Shown here: piece after piece, positions 1 to 5,155 of the stretch
Position numbering within the stretch: the stretch's first letter is position 1
How the letters are laid out: the number at the start of each line of letters is the position of its first letter
From: an uncultured Alphaproteobacteria bacterium
GTDB taxonomy: Bacteria > Pseudomonadota > Alphaproteobacteria > Puniceispirillales > Puniceispirillaceae
Assembly: GCA_913031555.1 (NCBI GenBank)
Contig: CAJWDO010000144.1
Span: 1 to 5,155 of the forward strand
DNA length: 5,155 nucleotides
Direction of reading: 5' to 3'
The notes under the pieces: generated by a model
The model's database searches: none
What the model was told of the DNA's origin: nothing
What the model saw: only the letters and a program-made list of their open reading frames with translations
Position numbers and translations under genes: made by a program

Positions 1-1677
1 TGGCTTGGCAGCCGCATGCCGGTGATCGCCACCTTCAAATGTCTTGGCGCACCGTCACGGCTGATCTTCCGGATCTATCTGCTGCAGGTGATGCTGATCG
101 CCGGGCTTGGCGTGGGGCTGGGGGTCGCGCTGGCTGCCATCGCGCCGATCTTCGCCATTGATCTACTGTCGGCCTATGTCACGGTGCCGATCAACGTTTC
201 CGTCTATCCGCTGCCGCTCATCGTCGCGGCGGGCTTTGGCATCGTCACCTCGTTCCTGTTCGCCCTGTGGCCGCTTGCCAAGGCAGAAGAGGTGCGGGCG
301 GCAAACCTGTTCCGGCGTCTCAACAGCATGCCAGGCGGGCGGCCCCGGCCAGCCTATCTGATGATGGCGCTTGCCGCGCTTCTCGGCCTTGCCGGACTGG
401 CCTTTGTGGCGACCCGCGATCTGATGCTGACCCTGATCTTCATTGGCGGGTCTCTGGCGGCGATTGCGCAGCTGGCCGGGTTTGGCGAACTGCTTCTGTT
501 GGCGCTACGCCGGCTGCCGGCACCGTCATATGTGCCGGGACGGCTGGCGCTGTCCGCCATCACCCGGCCGGGATCGCCTGTGCGCGCCATCATCATCGCC
601 TTTGGCCTTGGCCTGTCGGTTCTTGTCACCGTTTCGCTGTCGCAGGCCAATATCGGACGACAGATCGACACCCGGGTTGCCGAGGACGCGCCAGCCTGGT
701 TCTTCATCGACATCCAGCCGGACCAGATCGACCGTTTCATCTCTATCACCAGCGATACGCCCGGCGTCACCTCGATCTCGAAGACGCCGATGCTTCGCGG
801 GCGCGTGACCAGCCTTGGCGGCCGACAGGCCGAGGATTTTGACATGAAGGGCGCGTCGGCCTGGGTGCTTCGCGGTGACCGCGCGCTGACCTGGTCGGCG
901 ACACCACCTGACAGCGGCGAGATCATTGCCGGCGAATGGTGGTCGGAGGATTATGCCGGGCCACCACTGGCCTCGATGTCCGAGGAGGAAGCGCGCGAGC
1001 TTGGTGTCTGGGTCGGTGACAGCGTCACCTTCAATGTTCTTGGCCGTTCGATCAGCGCCGAGATCACCAACATCCGCGCTGTTGACTGGGAAAGTTTCAG
1101 CATCAATTTCGTTTTTGTCCTCTCACCCGGGCTTCTGGAAGCCGCACCGCACAGCTGGATGGCAAGCACACGCGTCGAGAATGACGACGCGGCCATCGCC
1201 GTCGACCGCAATGTCGCCGCCGCCTTTTCCAACATCTCGGCCATTTCGGTTCGTGAGGCGGTGGCCACCGCGCAGCGGGTGATCGGCCTGCTTGGCGCGG
1301 CCGTGCAGATGACGGCGCTTGTCACGCTAATTGCCGGGATCGCCGTTCTGGCCGGCACTGTCGCCAGCACCGAGGCACAGCGGCTTGCCGATTCGGTTAT
1401 CCTGAAGGTTCTTGGCGCGACCCGTGTTTCCATCGCCATTGCCTGGTTCCTTGAATATGCGCTTCTTGGCATGCTGGCCGCGGTGGCGGCGGCAATCATC
1501 GGCAGCATTGCCAGCTGGGGCCTAATCGAAGGCTTTCTGAATTCGGATTTCGAGTTTGATTTCATGCTTGTCCTGATGACCACCATGGTCGGCGCGGCGG
1601 CAACGGCGATGCTGGGTTTGGCCGGCGCGGTTCGCACACTCGGCCGCAAGCCGGCACCACTTCTTCGCGACAGCTGA
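1..1677 (+). CDS. FtsX/YbbP-type ABC transporter permease, C-terminal part (5' end outside window)
   Basis: Inner-membrane permease of the MacB/FtsX class, which works with a separate ATPase in lipid, lipoprotein or envelope-related export; the substrate is unknown. The frame is open from nt 1, and the ATG at nt 16 sits inside a conserved motif, so I read the gene as entering from the left rather than starting there. Counting from that Met, the visible 553 residues show hydrophobic segments at about 19-45, 62-86, 113-131, 135-163 and 190-209. A roughly 200-residue soluble, probably periplasmic, domain follows (about 210-411), then segments at about 425-452, 473-503 and 516-540. The FtsX cytoplasmic signature appears twice: IATFKCLGA near residue 4 and VILKVLGATR near 461. 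This fits the two-FtsX-domain, ten-helix topology of YbbP-like proteins, which are about 800-850 residues long, so roughly the first third is missing. The ATPase partner is not in the window. The family call is confident; the YbbP subgroup is likely but not certain. Confidence 0.85.
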   Translation, partial: WLGSRMPVIATFKCLGAPSRLIFRIYLLQVMLIAGLGVGLGVALAAIAPIFAIDLLSAYVTVPINVSVYPLPLIVAAGFGIVTSFLFALWPLAKAEEVRAANLFRRLNSMPGGRPRPAYLMMALAALLGLAGLAFVATRDLMLTLIFIGGSLAAIAQLAGFGELLLLALRRLPAPSYVPGRLALSAITRPGSPVRAIIIAFGLGLSVLVTVSLSQANIGRQIDTRVAEDAPAWFFIDIQPDQIDRFISITSDTPGVTSISKTPMLRGRVTSLGGRQAEDFDMKGASAWVLRGDRALTWSATPPDSGEIIAGEWWSEDYAGPPLASMSEEEARELGVWVGDSVTFNVLGRSISAEITNIRAVDWESFSINFVFVLSPGLLEAAPHSWMASTRVENDDAAIAVDRNVAAAFSNISAISVREAVATAQRVIGLLGAAVQMTALVTLIAGIAVLAGTVASTEAQRLADSVILKVLGATRVSIAIAWFLEYALLGMLAAVAAAIIGSIASWGLIEGFLNSDFEFDFMLVLMTTMVGAAATAMLGLAGAVRTLGRKPAPLLRDS

Positions 1678-1709
1678 CATGCCCACTGACATGCCTGCTG
1701 ATATGCCCC
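1674..1709 (+). repeat. Three tandem copies of a 12-base unit at the permease stop codon
   Basis: Units start at 1674, 1686 and 1698: CTGACATGCCCA, CTGACATGCCTG and CTGATATGCCCC. The first ten bases match except for one C-to-T change in copy 3. The period is a multiple of three, so each copy carries a TGA in the permease frame (1675, 1687, 1699); the first one ends the gene. It looks like a short slippage-type duplication, with no known function. Confidence 0.7.
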
Positions 1710-1711
1710 GG

Positions 1712-1734
1712 CAGGGCCAAGCTGCCCGGCCCTG
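1712..1734 (+). terminator. GC-rich hairpin after the permease gene, possible transcription terminator
   Basis: CAGGGCC (1712-1718) and GGCCCTG (1728-1734) are perfect reverse complements around a 9-base loop. The hairpin lies 35 bases after the permease stop. No T-run follows (the next bases are ACAATTCTCG), so it is not a textbook intrinsic terminator. It could be a weak or assisted terminator, an RNA-stabilising end, or chance in GC-rich DNA. An alternative pairing, GGCAG (1710-1714) with CTGCC (1722-1726), competes with it. Confidence 0.35.
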
Positions 1735-1795
1735 ACAATTCTCGCCACAAAATGTCGCATGATCGCGTCATATGGCTTGAATTGAAGTGACAATG

Positions 1796-1825
1796 GTGGC
1801 TGTCTGTTGATTGAAATACAGCCAC
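1796..1825. promoter_or_regulatory. 8-base inverted repeat in the leader upstream of soxB
   Basis: GTGGCTGT (1796-1803) and ACAGCCAC (1818-1825) are perfect reverse complements separated by 14 bases. The right arm ends 17 bases before the soxB ATG and 9 bases before its ribosome binding site. The position suits an operator for a dimeric regulator or an mRNA hairpin near the translation start. I could not pick out a convincing sigma-70 promoter around it: TTGAAT at 1777 and TTGAAG at 1782 resemble -35 boxes but lack a good -10 at the right distance. The inverted repeat is seen directly; a regulatory role is inference. Confidence 0.4.
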
Positions 1826-1834
1826 GGCAAGCGC

Positions 1835-1838
1835 GAGG
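1835..1838 (+). promoter_or_regulatory. Ribosome binding site that supports the soxB start at 1843
   Basis: GAGG lies 4 bases before the ATG at 1843, a short but usable spacing. The alternative TTG at 1807 in the same frame lies within the loop of the inverted repeat and has no Shine-Dalgarno-like sequence before it. The extra 12 residues it would add do not resemble the SoxB N-terminus as I recall it, so ATG 1843 is preferred. Confidence 0.55.
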
Positions 1839-1842
1839 TGTC

Positions 1843-3105
1843 ATGCAGAAAAAAGGGGGGTATTCCGGGTTCCGGGTGCTGCGGGAAGGCCTGACGGGAA
1901 ACCGTGGCTGGCGGCCCGCCTGGCGCGACCCGGAACCGCAGCCAGCCTATGATTTTGTCATTGTTGGCGGCGGCGGTCACGGGTTGGCGACTGCCTATTA
2001 TCTGGCAAGCCGTTATGGCGAGGCATCGGTGGCCGTTCTGGAAAAAGGCTGGATCGGCGGCGGCAATGTCGGCCGCAACACCACCATCATCCGTTCAAAC
2101 TACCTTCTTGCCGGCAATGAGCCATTCTACGAATTCTCGCTGAAACTCTGGGAAGGGCTGGAGCAGGACGTCAATTACAATGCCATGGTCAGCCAGCGCG
2201 GCGTCTTCAACCTTTACCATTCCGACGGCCAGCGGGACGCCTATCGGCGGCGCGGCAATTCGATGATCCTTCATGGCGCCGATGCCGAGTTGTTGAATGC
2301 CGAACAGCTTCGTGCCGAAATCCCGTTTCTGAATTACGACAATGCCCGCTTCCCAATTCAGGGCGCGCTTGTCCAGCGACGTGGCGGCAGTGTCCGACAT
2401 GACGCGGTGGCCTGGGGCTATGCCCGTGGTGCCGACCGACGCGGCGTCGACATCATCCAGAATTGCGAGGTCACCGGCTTTCGCATCCAGAACGGGCGCT
2501 GCACCGGGGTCGAGACCAGCCGTGGCTTCATCGCCGCACGCAAGGTTGGCTGCGCCGTTGCCGGCAGCAGCAGCCGCGTCATGCAGTCCGCCGGGCTGCG
2601 TCTGCCAATTGAAAGCCATGTCTTGCAGGCCTTTGTATCGGAGGGTCTGAAGCCGGTGATACCGGGCGTTGTCACCTACGGCGCCGGCCATTTCTATATC
2701 AGTCAGTCCGACAAGGGGGGGCTGGTCTTCGGTGGTGATATCGACATGTATAATTCCTATGCCCAACGCGGCAATCTGCCGGTGGTCGAGGATGTGTGTG
2801 AAGGCGGCATGACGCTGATGCCGATGATCGGGCGCGCCCGGATGGTAAGGATGTGGGGCGGAATCATGGATATGAGCATGGACGGCTCGCCGATTATCGA
2901 CCGCACGCCTGTCGACGGCCTGTATTTCAATGGTGGCTGGTGCTATGGCGGCTTCAAGGCGACACCCGCCTCGGGATATTGCTTTGCGCATCTTCTGGCG
3001 ACCGACACGCCGCATGAAACAGCGACCGCCTATCGGCTCGACAGGTTCCGCCGAGGCATGATGATTGATGAGAAGGGGTCGGGCGCACAGCCCAACCTGC
3101 ATTGA
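1843..3105 (+). CDS. soxB: Sarcosine oxidase beta subunit family flavoprotein (SoxB-like; possibly N-methylglutamate dehydrogenase subunit MgdA)
   Basis: Cytoplasmic DAO-family oxidoreductase subunit that oxidises the N-methyl group of a secondary amino acid, sarcosine in the classical enzyme. The 420 residues match the usual SoxB length. An SoxB-type N-terminus (GLTGNRGWRPAWRDPEP) leads into the FAD-binding Rossmann motif GGGGHG at 42-47. GRNTTIIRSNY (77-87) supplies Arg84, which I align with the substrate-carboxylate Arg52 of monomeric sarcosine oxidase. RRGGSVRHDAVAWG (179-192) is the SoxB segment that holds the covalent FMN; the attachment residue should be His186. SQSDKGGLVFGGDID (287-301) is also typical. 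GGFKATPASG (369-378) gives Lys372, matching the second carboxylate-binding residue. The stop codon overlaps the soxD ribosome binding site, and the next gene starts 13 bases later. An A6G6 run follows the start codon. The family call is firm; the substrate (sarcosine or N-methylglutamate) is open. Confidence 0.93.
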   Translation: MQKKGGYSGFRVLREGLTGNRGWRPAWRDPEPQPAYDFVIVGGGGHGLATAYYLASRYGEASVAVLEKGWIGGGNVGRNTTIIRSNYLLAGNEPFYEFSLKLWEGLEQDVNYNAMVSQRGVFNLYHSDGQRDAYRRRGNSMILHGADAELLNAEQLRAEIPFLNYDNARFPIQGALVQRRGGSVRHDAVAWGYARGADRRGVDIIQNCEVTGFRIQNGRCTGVETSRGFIAARKVGCAVAGSSSRVMQSAGLRLPIESHVLQAFVSEGLKPVIPGVVTYGAGHFYISQSDKGGLVFGGDIDMYNSYAQRGNLPVVEDVCEGGMTLMPMIGRARMVRMWGGIMDMSMDGSPIIDRTPVDGLYFNGGWCYGGFKATPASGYCFAHLLATDTPHETATAYRLDRFRRGMMIDEKGSGAQPNLH

Positions 3106-3109
3106 GGGG
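3104..3109 (+). promoter_or_regulatory. Ribosome binding site for soxD
   Basis: GAGGGG overlaps the soxB stop codon (TGA 3103-3105) and lies 9 bases before the ATG at 3119. This favours ATG 3119 over in-frame starts further upstream inside soxB, and implies that soxD is translated in step with soxB. Confidence 0.55.
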
Positions 3110-3118
3110 CGGAAAGTC

Positions 3119-3403
3119 ATGATCATCGAACACCCGCTTCTGGGACCCCGGGATTCGCAGGAATTCACTTATCTTGGCGATGCCAGTCTTCTGCACCGGC
3201 CAGACGCGTCCGACGACGATGCTGCAGACAAATTCTTCGACTACCAGTATCTTCGTGACAATCCGGCCGGCACGCATCGCGAGCTCTGGTACCACGAGAT
3301 GGGCGACCGCAGCTGGCTGGTGATCACCCGTGATACGACCAGCCATGAGATACTCACCGTCGAACTTGCATCCATGGCGGCGGCGGCAGGAGGCCGGTCA
3401 TGA
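3119..3403 (+). CDS. soxD: Sarcosine oxidase delta subunit family protein lacking all cysteines (SoxD-like; possibly MgdB)
   Basis: Small structural subunit of the heterotetrameric sarcosine oxidase family, 94 residues, in the usual size range. The family pattern is clear: HPLLGPRDSQEFTYLGDA (5-22), DYQYLRDNPAGTHRELWYH (41-59), then RSWLVITRDTTSHEI (64-78). Classical SoxD binds one zinc through a CPxC pair near the N-terminus and a His and Cys in an HxxGC motif. Here the CPxC position reads HPLL and HxxGC reads HEMGD. The protein has no cysteine; only His5, His59 and Asp63 remain near the ligand positions. The region is otherwise well conserved and the frame is intact, so this looks like a real subfamily feature rather than decay. 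The gene sits between soxB and soxA in the canonical order and overlaps soxA by 4 bases. The longer start at 3065 would overlap soxB and add non-conserved residues. Confidence 0.9.
   Translation: MIIEHPLLGPRDSQEFTYLGDASLLHRPDASDDDAADKFFDYQYLRDNPAGTHRELWYHEMGDRSWLVITRDTTSHEILTVELASMAAAAGGRS
3388..3393 (+). promoter_or_regulatory. Strong ribosome binding site for soxA inside the end of soxD
   Basis: A full AGGAGG lies 6 bases before the ATG at 3400 and decides that start. The ATGA overlap joins the soxA start and soxD stop, the usual arrangement for translational coupling. It is the best Shine-Dalgarno sequence of the three operon genes. Confidence 0.8.
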
Positions 3404-5155
3404 GCCAGGTGAATCGTCTCGATGGCGGGCTCATCGACCGCGCAACACCGCTTGATTTCACCTTTGACGGGCGGCGTTATGGCGGTTTTGCCGGTGACAC
3501 ACTTGCCTCGGCACTGCTGGCGAATGGCGTGCGGCTGGTTGGCAGGTCGTTCAAATATCACCGGCCACGCGGGATCCTCTCTGCCGGGTCGGAGGAGCCT
3601 AACGCGCTGGTCGAGCTTCGCGAGGGTTCGCGCCGCGAGCCGAACAGCCGCGCCACAATGACCGAGCTTCATGACGGGCTAGTGGCGCGAAGCCAGAATC
3701 GCTTCCCCTCGCTAGGGTTTGACCTGATGGCGGTGAATGACCGGTTCTCGGCCTTTCTTGGCGCCGGCTTCTATTACAAGACCTTCATGTGGCCAAAGGC
3801 GTTCTGGGAGCGTGTCTATGAACCGGTGATCCGCAGGGCAGCCGGTCTTGGTGCGCTGTCGGGCGATGCTGATCCGGATGTCTATGATCGCGGCTTCCGG
3901 CATTGCGATCTTCTTGTCATCGGCGCCGGGCCGACCGGACTGATGGCGGCGCTGACGGCCGGGCGCGCCGGCGCCGAGGTGATTCTCGTCGATGAGGACT
4001 TCCGTGCCGGTGGCCGACTGACGATGGAGCGTGAATCCGTCGGAGGTATGGGCGGCGATGAATGGGCGGCGCAGGCGGCGGCTGAGCTTGCCGCGATGCC
4101 GAATGTCCGGATGATGCCGCGAAGCACCACCATCGGCGTTTTCGATCATGGCATTTACAGCGTTCTGGAACGTGTGTCCGACCATCTGCCGGAGCCGCGT
4201 GAAGGTACGCCGCGCCTGATCCTGTGGCGGGTCTATGCCAAGCGCGCGATCCTTGCCGCAGGGGCCACCGAACGGCTGATCGCCTTTGACAATAATGACC
4301 GGCCAGGGATCATGCAGGCTGGCGCTGTTCGCGCCTATGTCAATCGCTGGGCCGCCACGCCGGCCGAACGGATTGCCATCTTCACAAACAATGATGACGG
4401 ACACCGCACGGCGGCCGACCTCGCCGCGGCCGGAGTCGATATTGCCGCCATCATCGATTCGCGCCCCGACGCGCCGGCCAGCGACGTCGCCGAGCTTTTC
4501 GCCGGCGCCGTTGTCAGCAACAGCAGCGGACGGCGCGGCATCGGGCATGTCACGCTGCGGCTTGCCGATGGCCGGCACAGGAATCTTTCCTGCGGTGCGC
4601 TTGCCGTCTCCGGCGGCTGGAACCCGAATGTCCATCTGACCTGCCACCATCGCGGCAGGCCACGCTGGCAGGAGGATATCGCCGCTTTTGTCCCAGGGGA
4701 CGGGGTGCCGCCAGGACTTGCCGTCGCCGGTGCGGCGCGCGGCATCTTCAGCACCGCAGGCGCGCTTGCCGACGGGCGGGACCAGGCGCTGGCGCAACTT
4801 GCCGAGCTTGGCATCAAGGCACGGCCGGAAACGGTGCCGGAGGCCGATGACTCACCTGTCAACATCACCCCACTATGGCATGTCGGTGGCACCAGGCGGG
4901 CCTGGCTTGACCAGCAGAATGACGTCACGGTAAGGGATATCGGGCTGGCGCATAGAGAGAATTTCCGCGCTGTTGAACATCTGAAACGCTATACAACGCT
5001 TGGTATGGCAAGCGACCAGGGACGCACATCGAACGTTCTTGGCCTCGCCGTGATGGCCGAACTGACAGGCAAGACAATCGCCGAGACCGGCACCACCATA
5101 TATCGCCCGCCCTACACGCCAACGCCGATCGCCGCTTTCGCCGGCCGGTCGGTAG
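3400..5155 (+). CDS. soxA: Sarcosine oxidase alpha subunit family protein, N-terminal part (3' end outside window; SoxA-like, possibly MgdC)
   Basis: Large subunit of the heterotetrameric sarcosine oxidase family. It binds NAD in its N-terminal half and folate in its C-terminal half, where the C1 unit passes to tetrahydrofolate. The frame is open from the ATG to the window edge (585 codons), about 58% of a typical 1000-residue SoxA. Residues about 17-100 are a ferredoxin-like (Fer2_4) domain with FKYHRPRGILSAGSEEPNAL at 51-70 and no cysteines, so it holds no 2Fe-2S cluster, as is normal for SoxA. A Rossmann motif, GAGPTG, lies at 175-180 with the acidic strand end VDED at 197-200. Further SoxA segments are AAGATER at 286-292, DNNDRPGIM (297-305), FTNNDDGHRTAADL (328-341), VSGGWNPN (403-410), and near the edge MASDQGRTSNVLGLAVMAEL and YRPPYTP (568-574). 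The GcvT-like folate domain should begin just past the edge. Overlap with soxD indicates coupling; soxG is expected downstream. Confidence 0.93.
   Translation, partial: MSQVNRLDGGLIDRATPLDFTFDGRRYGGFAGDTLASALLANGVRLVGRSFKYHRPRGILSAGSEEPNALVELREGSRREPNSRATMTELHDGLVARSQNRFPSLGFDLMAVNDRFSAFLGAGFYYKTFMWPKAFWERVYEPVIRRAAGLGALSGDADPDVYDRGFRHCDLLVIGAGPTGLMAALTAGRAGAEVILVDEDFRAGGRLTMERESVGGMGGDEWAAQAAAELAAMPNVRMMPRSTTIGVFDHGIYSVLERVSDHLPEPREGTPRLILWRVYAKRAILAAGATERLIAFDNNDRPGIMQAGAVRAYVNRWAATPAERIAIFTNNDDGHRTAADLAAAGVDIAAIIDSRPDAPASDVAELFAGAVVSNSSGRRGIGHVTLRLADGRHRNLSCGALAVSGGWNPNVHLTCHHRGRPRWQEDIAAFVPGDGVPPGLAVAGAARGIFSTAGALADGRDQALAQLAELGIKARPETVPEADDSPVNITPLWHVGGTRRAWLDQQNDVTVRDIGLAHRENFRAVEHLKRYTTLGMASDQGRTSNVLGLAVMAELTGKTIAETGTTIYRPPYTPTPIAAFAGRSV

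Noticed and set aside
16..18. ATG at nt 16 as the true start of the permease
   Set aside because: The frame is open upstream, and this Met lies inside a conserved FtsX cytoplasmic motif that comes after the first helices and periplasmic domain in full-length relatives.
1678..1842. A riboswitch or small RNA gene in the gap before soxB
   Set aside because: I could not find a glycine riboswitch core or any other known RNA pattern; only short repeats and simple hairpins are visible.
951..1844. Open frame on the - strand (297 codons) over the permease end and the gap
   Set aside because: Mostly antisense to the FtsX periplasmic and membrane segments; no recognisable protein features, and it crosses the repeat and hairpin region.
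3106..3118. A separate promoter or terminator between soxB and soxD
   Set aside because: Only 13 bases separate the genes, and they hold the ribosome binding site region; there is no room for a promoter or hairpin.
2095..3168. Long open frame on the - strand (357 codons) across soxB
   Set aside because: Antisense to a confidently identified gene, with low-complexity composition and no family motif or ribosome binding site that stands out.
3400..3700. A 2Fe-2S ferredoxin at the start of soxA
   Set aside because: The fold is related, but this stretch has no cysteines, which is normal for the SoxA N-terminal domain.
3712..4797. Long open frame on the - strand (361 codons) across soxA
   Set aside because: It lies wholly opposite the conserved soxA frame. 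Its protein is rich in Arg, Gly, Asp and Pro with no recognisable domain, as expected of an antisense shadow in GC-rich DNA.

Overview
The window is GC-rich and densely coding, with every supported gene on the + strand. Base composition, codon use and protein character suggest an alphaproteobacterium. A marine lineage (Rhodobacterales or SAR116-like) is a guess from remembered homologues, not something the window proves.

Layout: (1) nt 1-1677 is the 3' part of a large FtsX/YbbP-type ABC transporter permease; its start lies before the window. (2) nt 1678-1842 is a 165-base gap. It holds a three-copy 12-base tandem repeat at the permease stop codon, a GC-rich hairpin that may end the permease transcript, and an 8-base inverted repeat in the leader of the next gene. 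(3) nt 1843-5155 is a compact operon in the canonical order beta, delta, alpha of heterotetrameric sarcosine oxidase (soxB-soxD-soxA). soxA runs off the right edge at about 585 of roughly 1000 residues. The gamma subunit gene (soxG) is expected just beyond.

How the genes work together: in the TSOX family the beta subunit (SoxB) oxidises the N-methyl group of sarcosine on a covalently bound flavin. The alpha subunit (SoxA) binds NAD in its N-terminal half and folate in its C-terminal GcvT-like half, where the released C1 unit becomes 5,10-methylene-THF. The small delta subunit (SoxD) is normally a zinc protein that stabilises the complex. The same four-subunit architecture is used by N-methylglutamate dehydrogenase (MgdABCD) of methylated-amine metabolism, so the substrate is not settled by this window. 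Tight spacing (13-base gap, then a 4-base ATGA overlap) indicates co-transcription and translational coupling.

The most notable observation is that the delta subunit has no cysteine at all, so the usual zinc site cannot form in its normal way. I found no RNA gene, mobile element, CRISPR array or clearly undescribed system.
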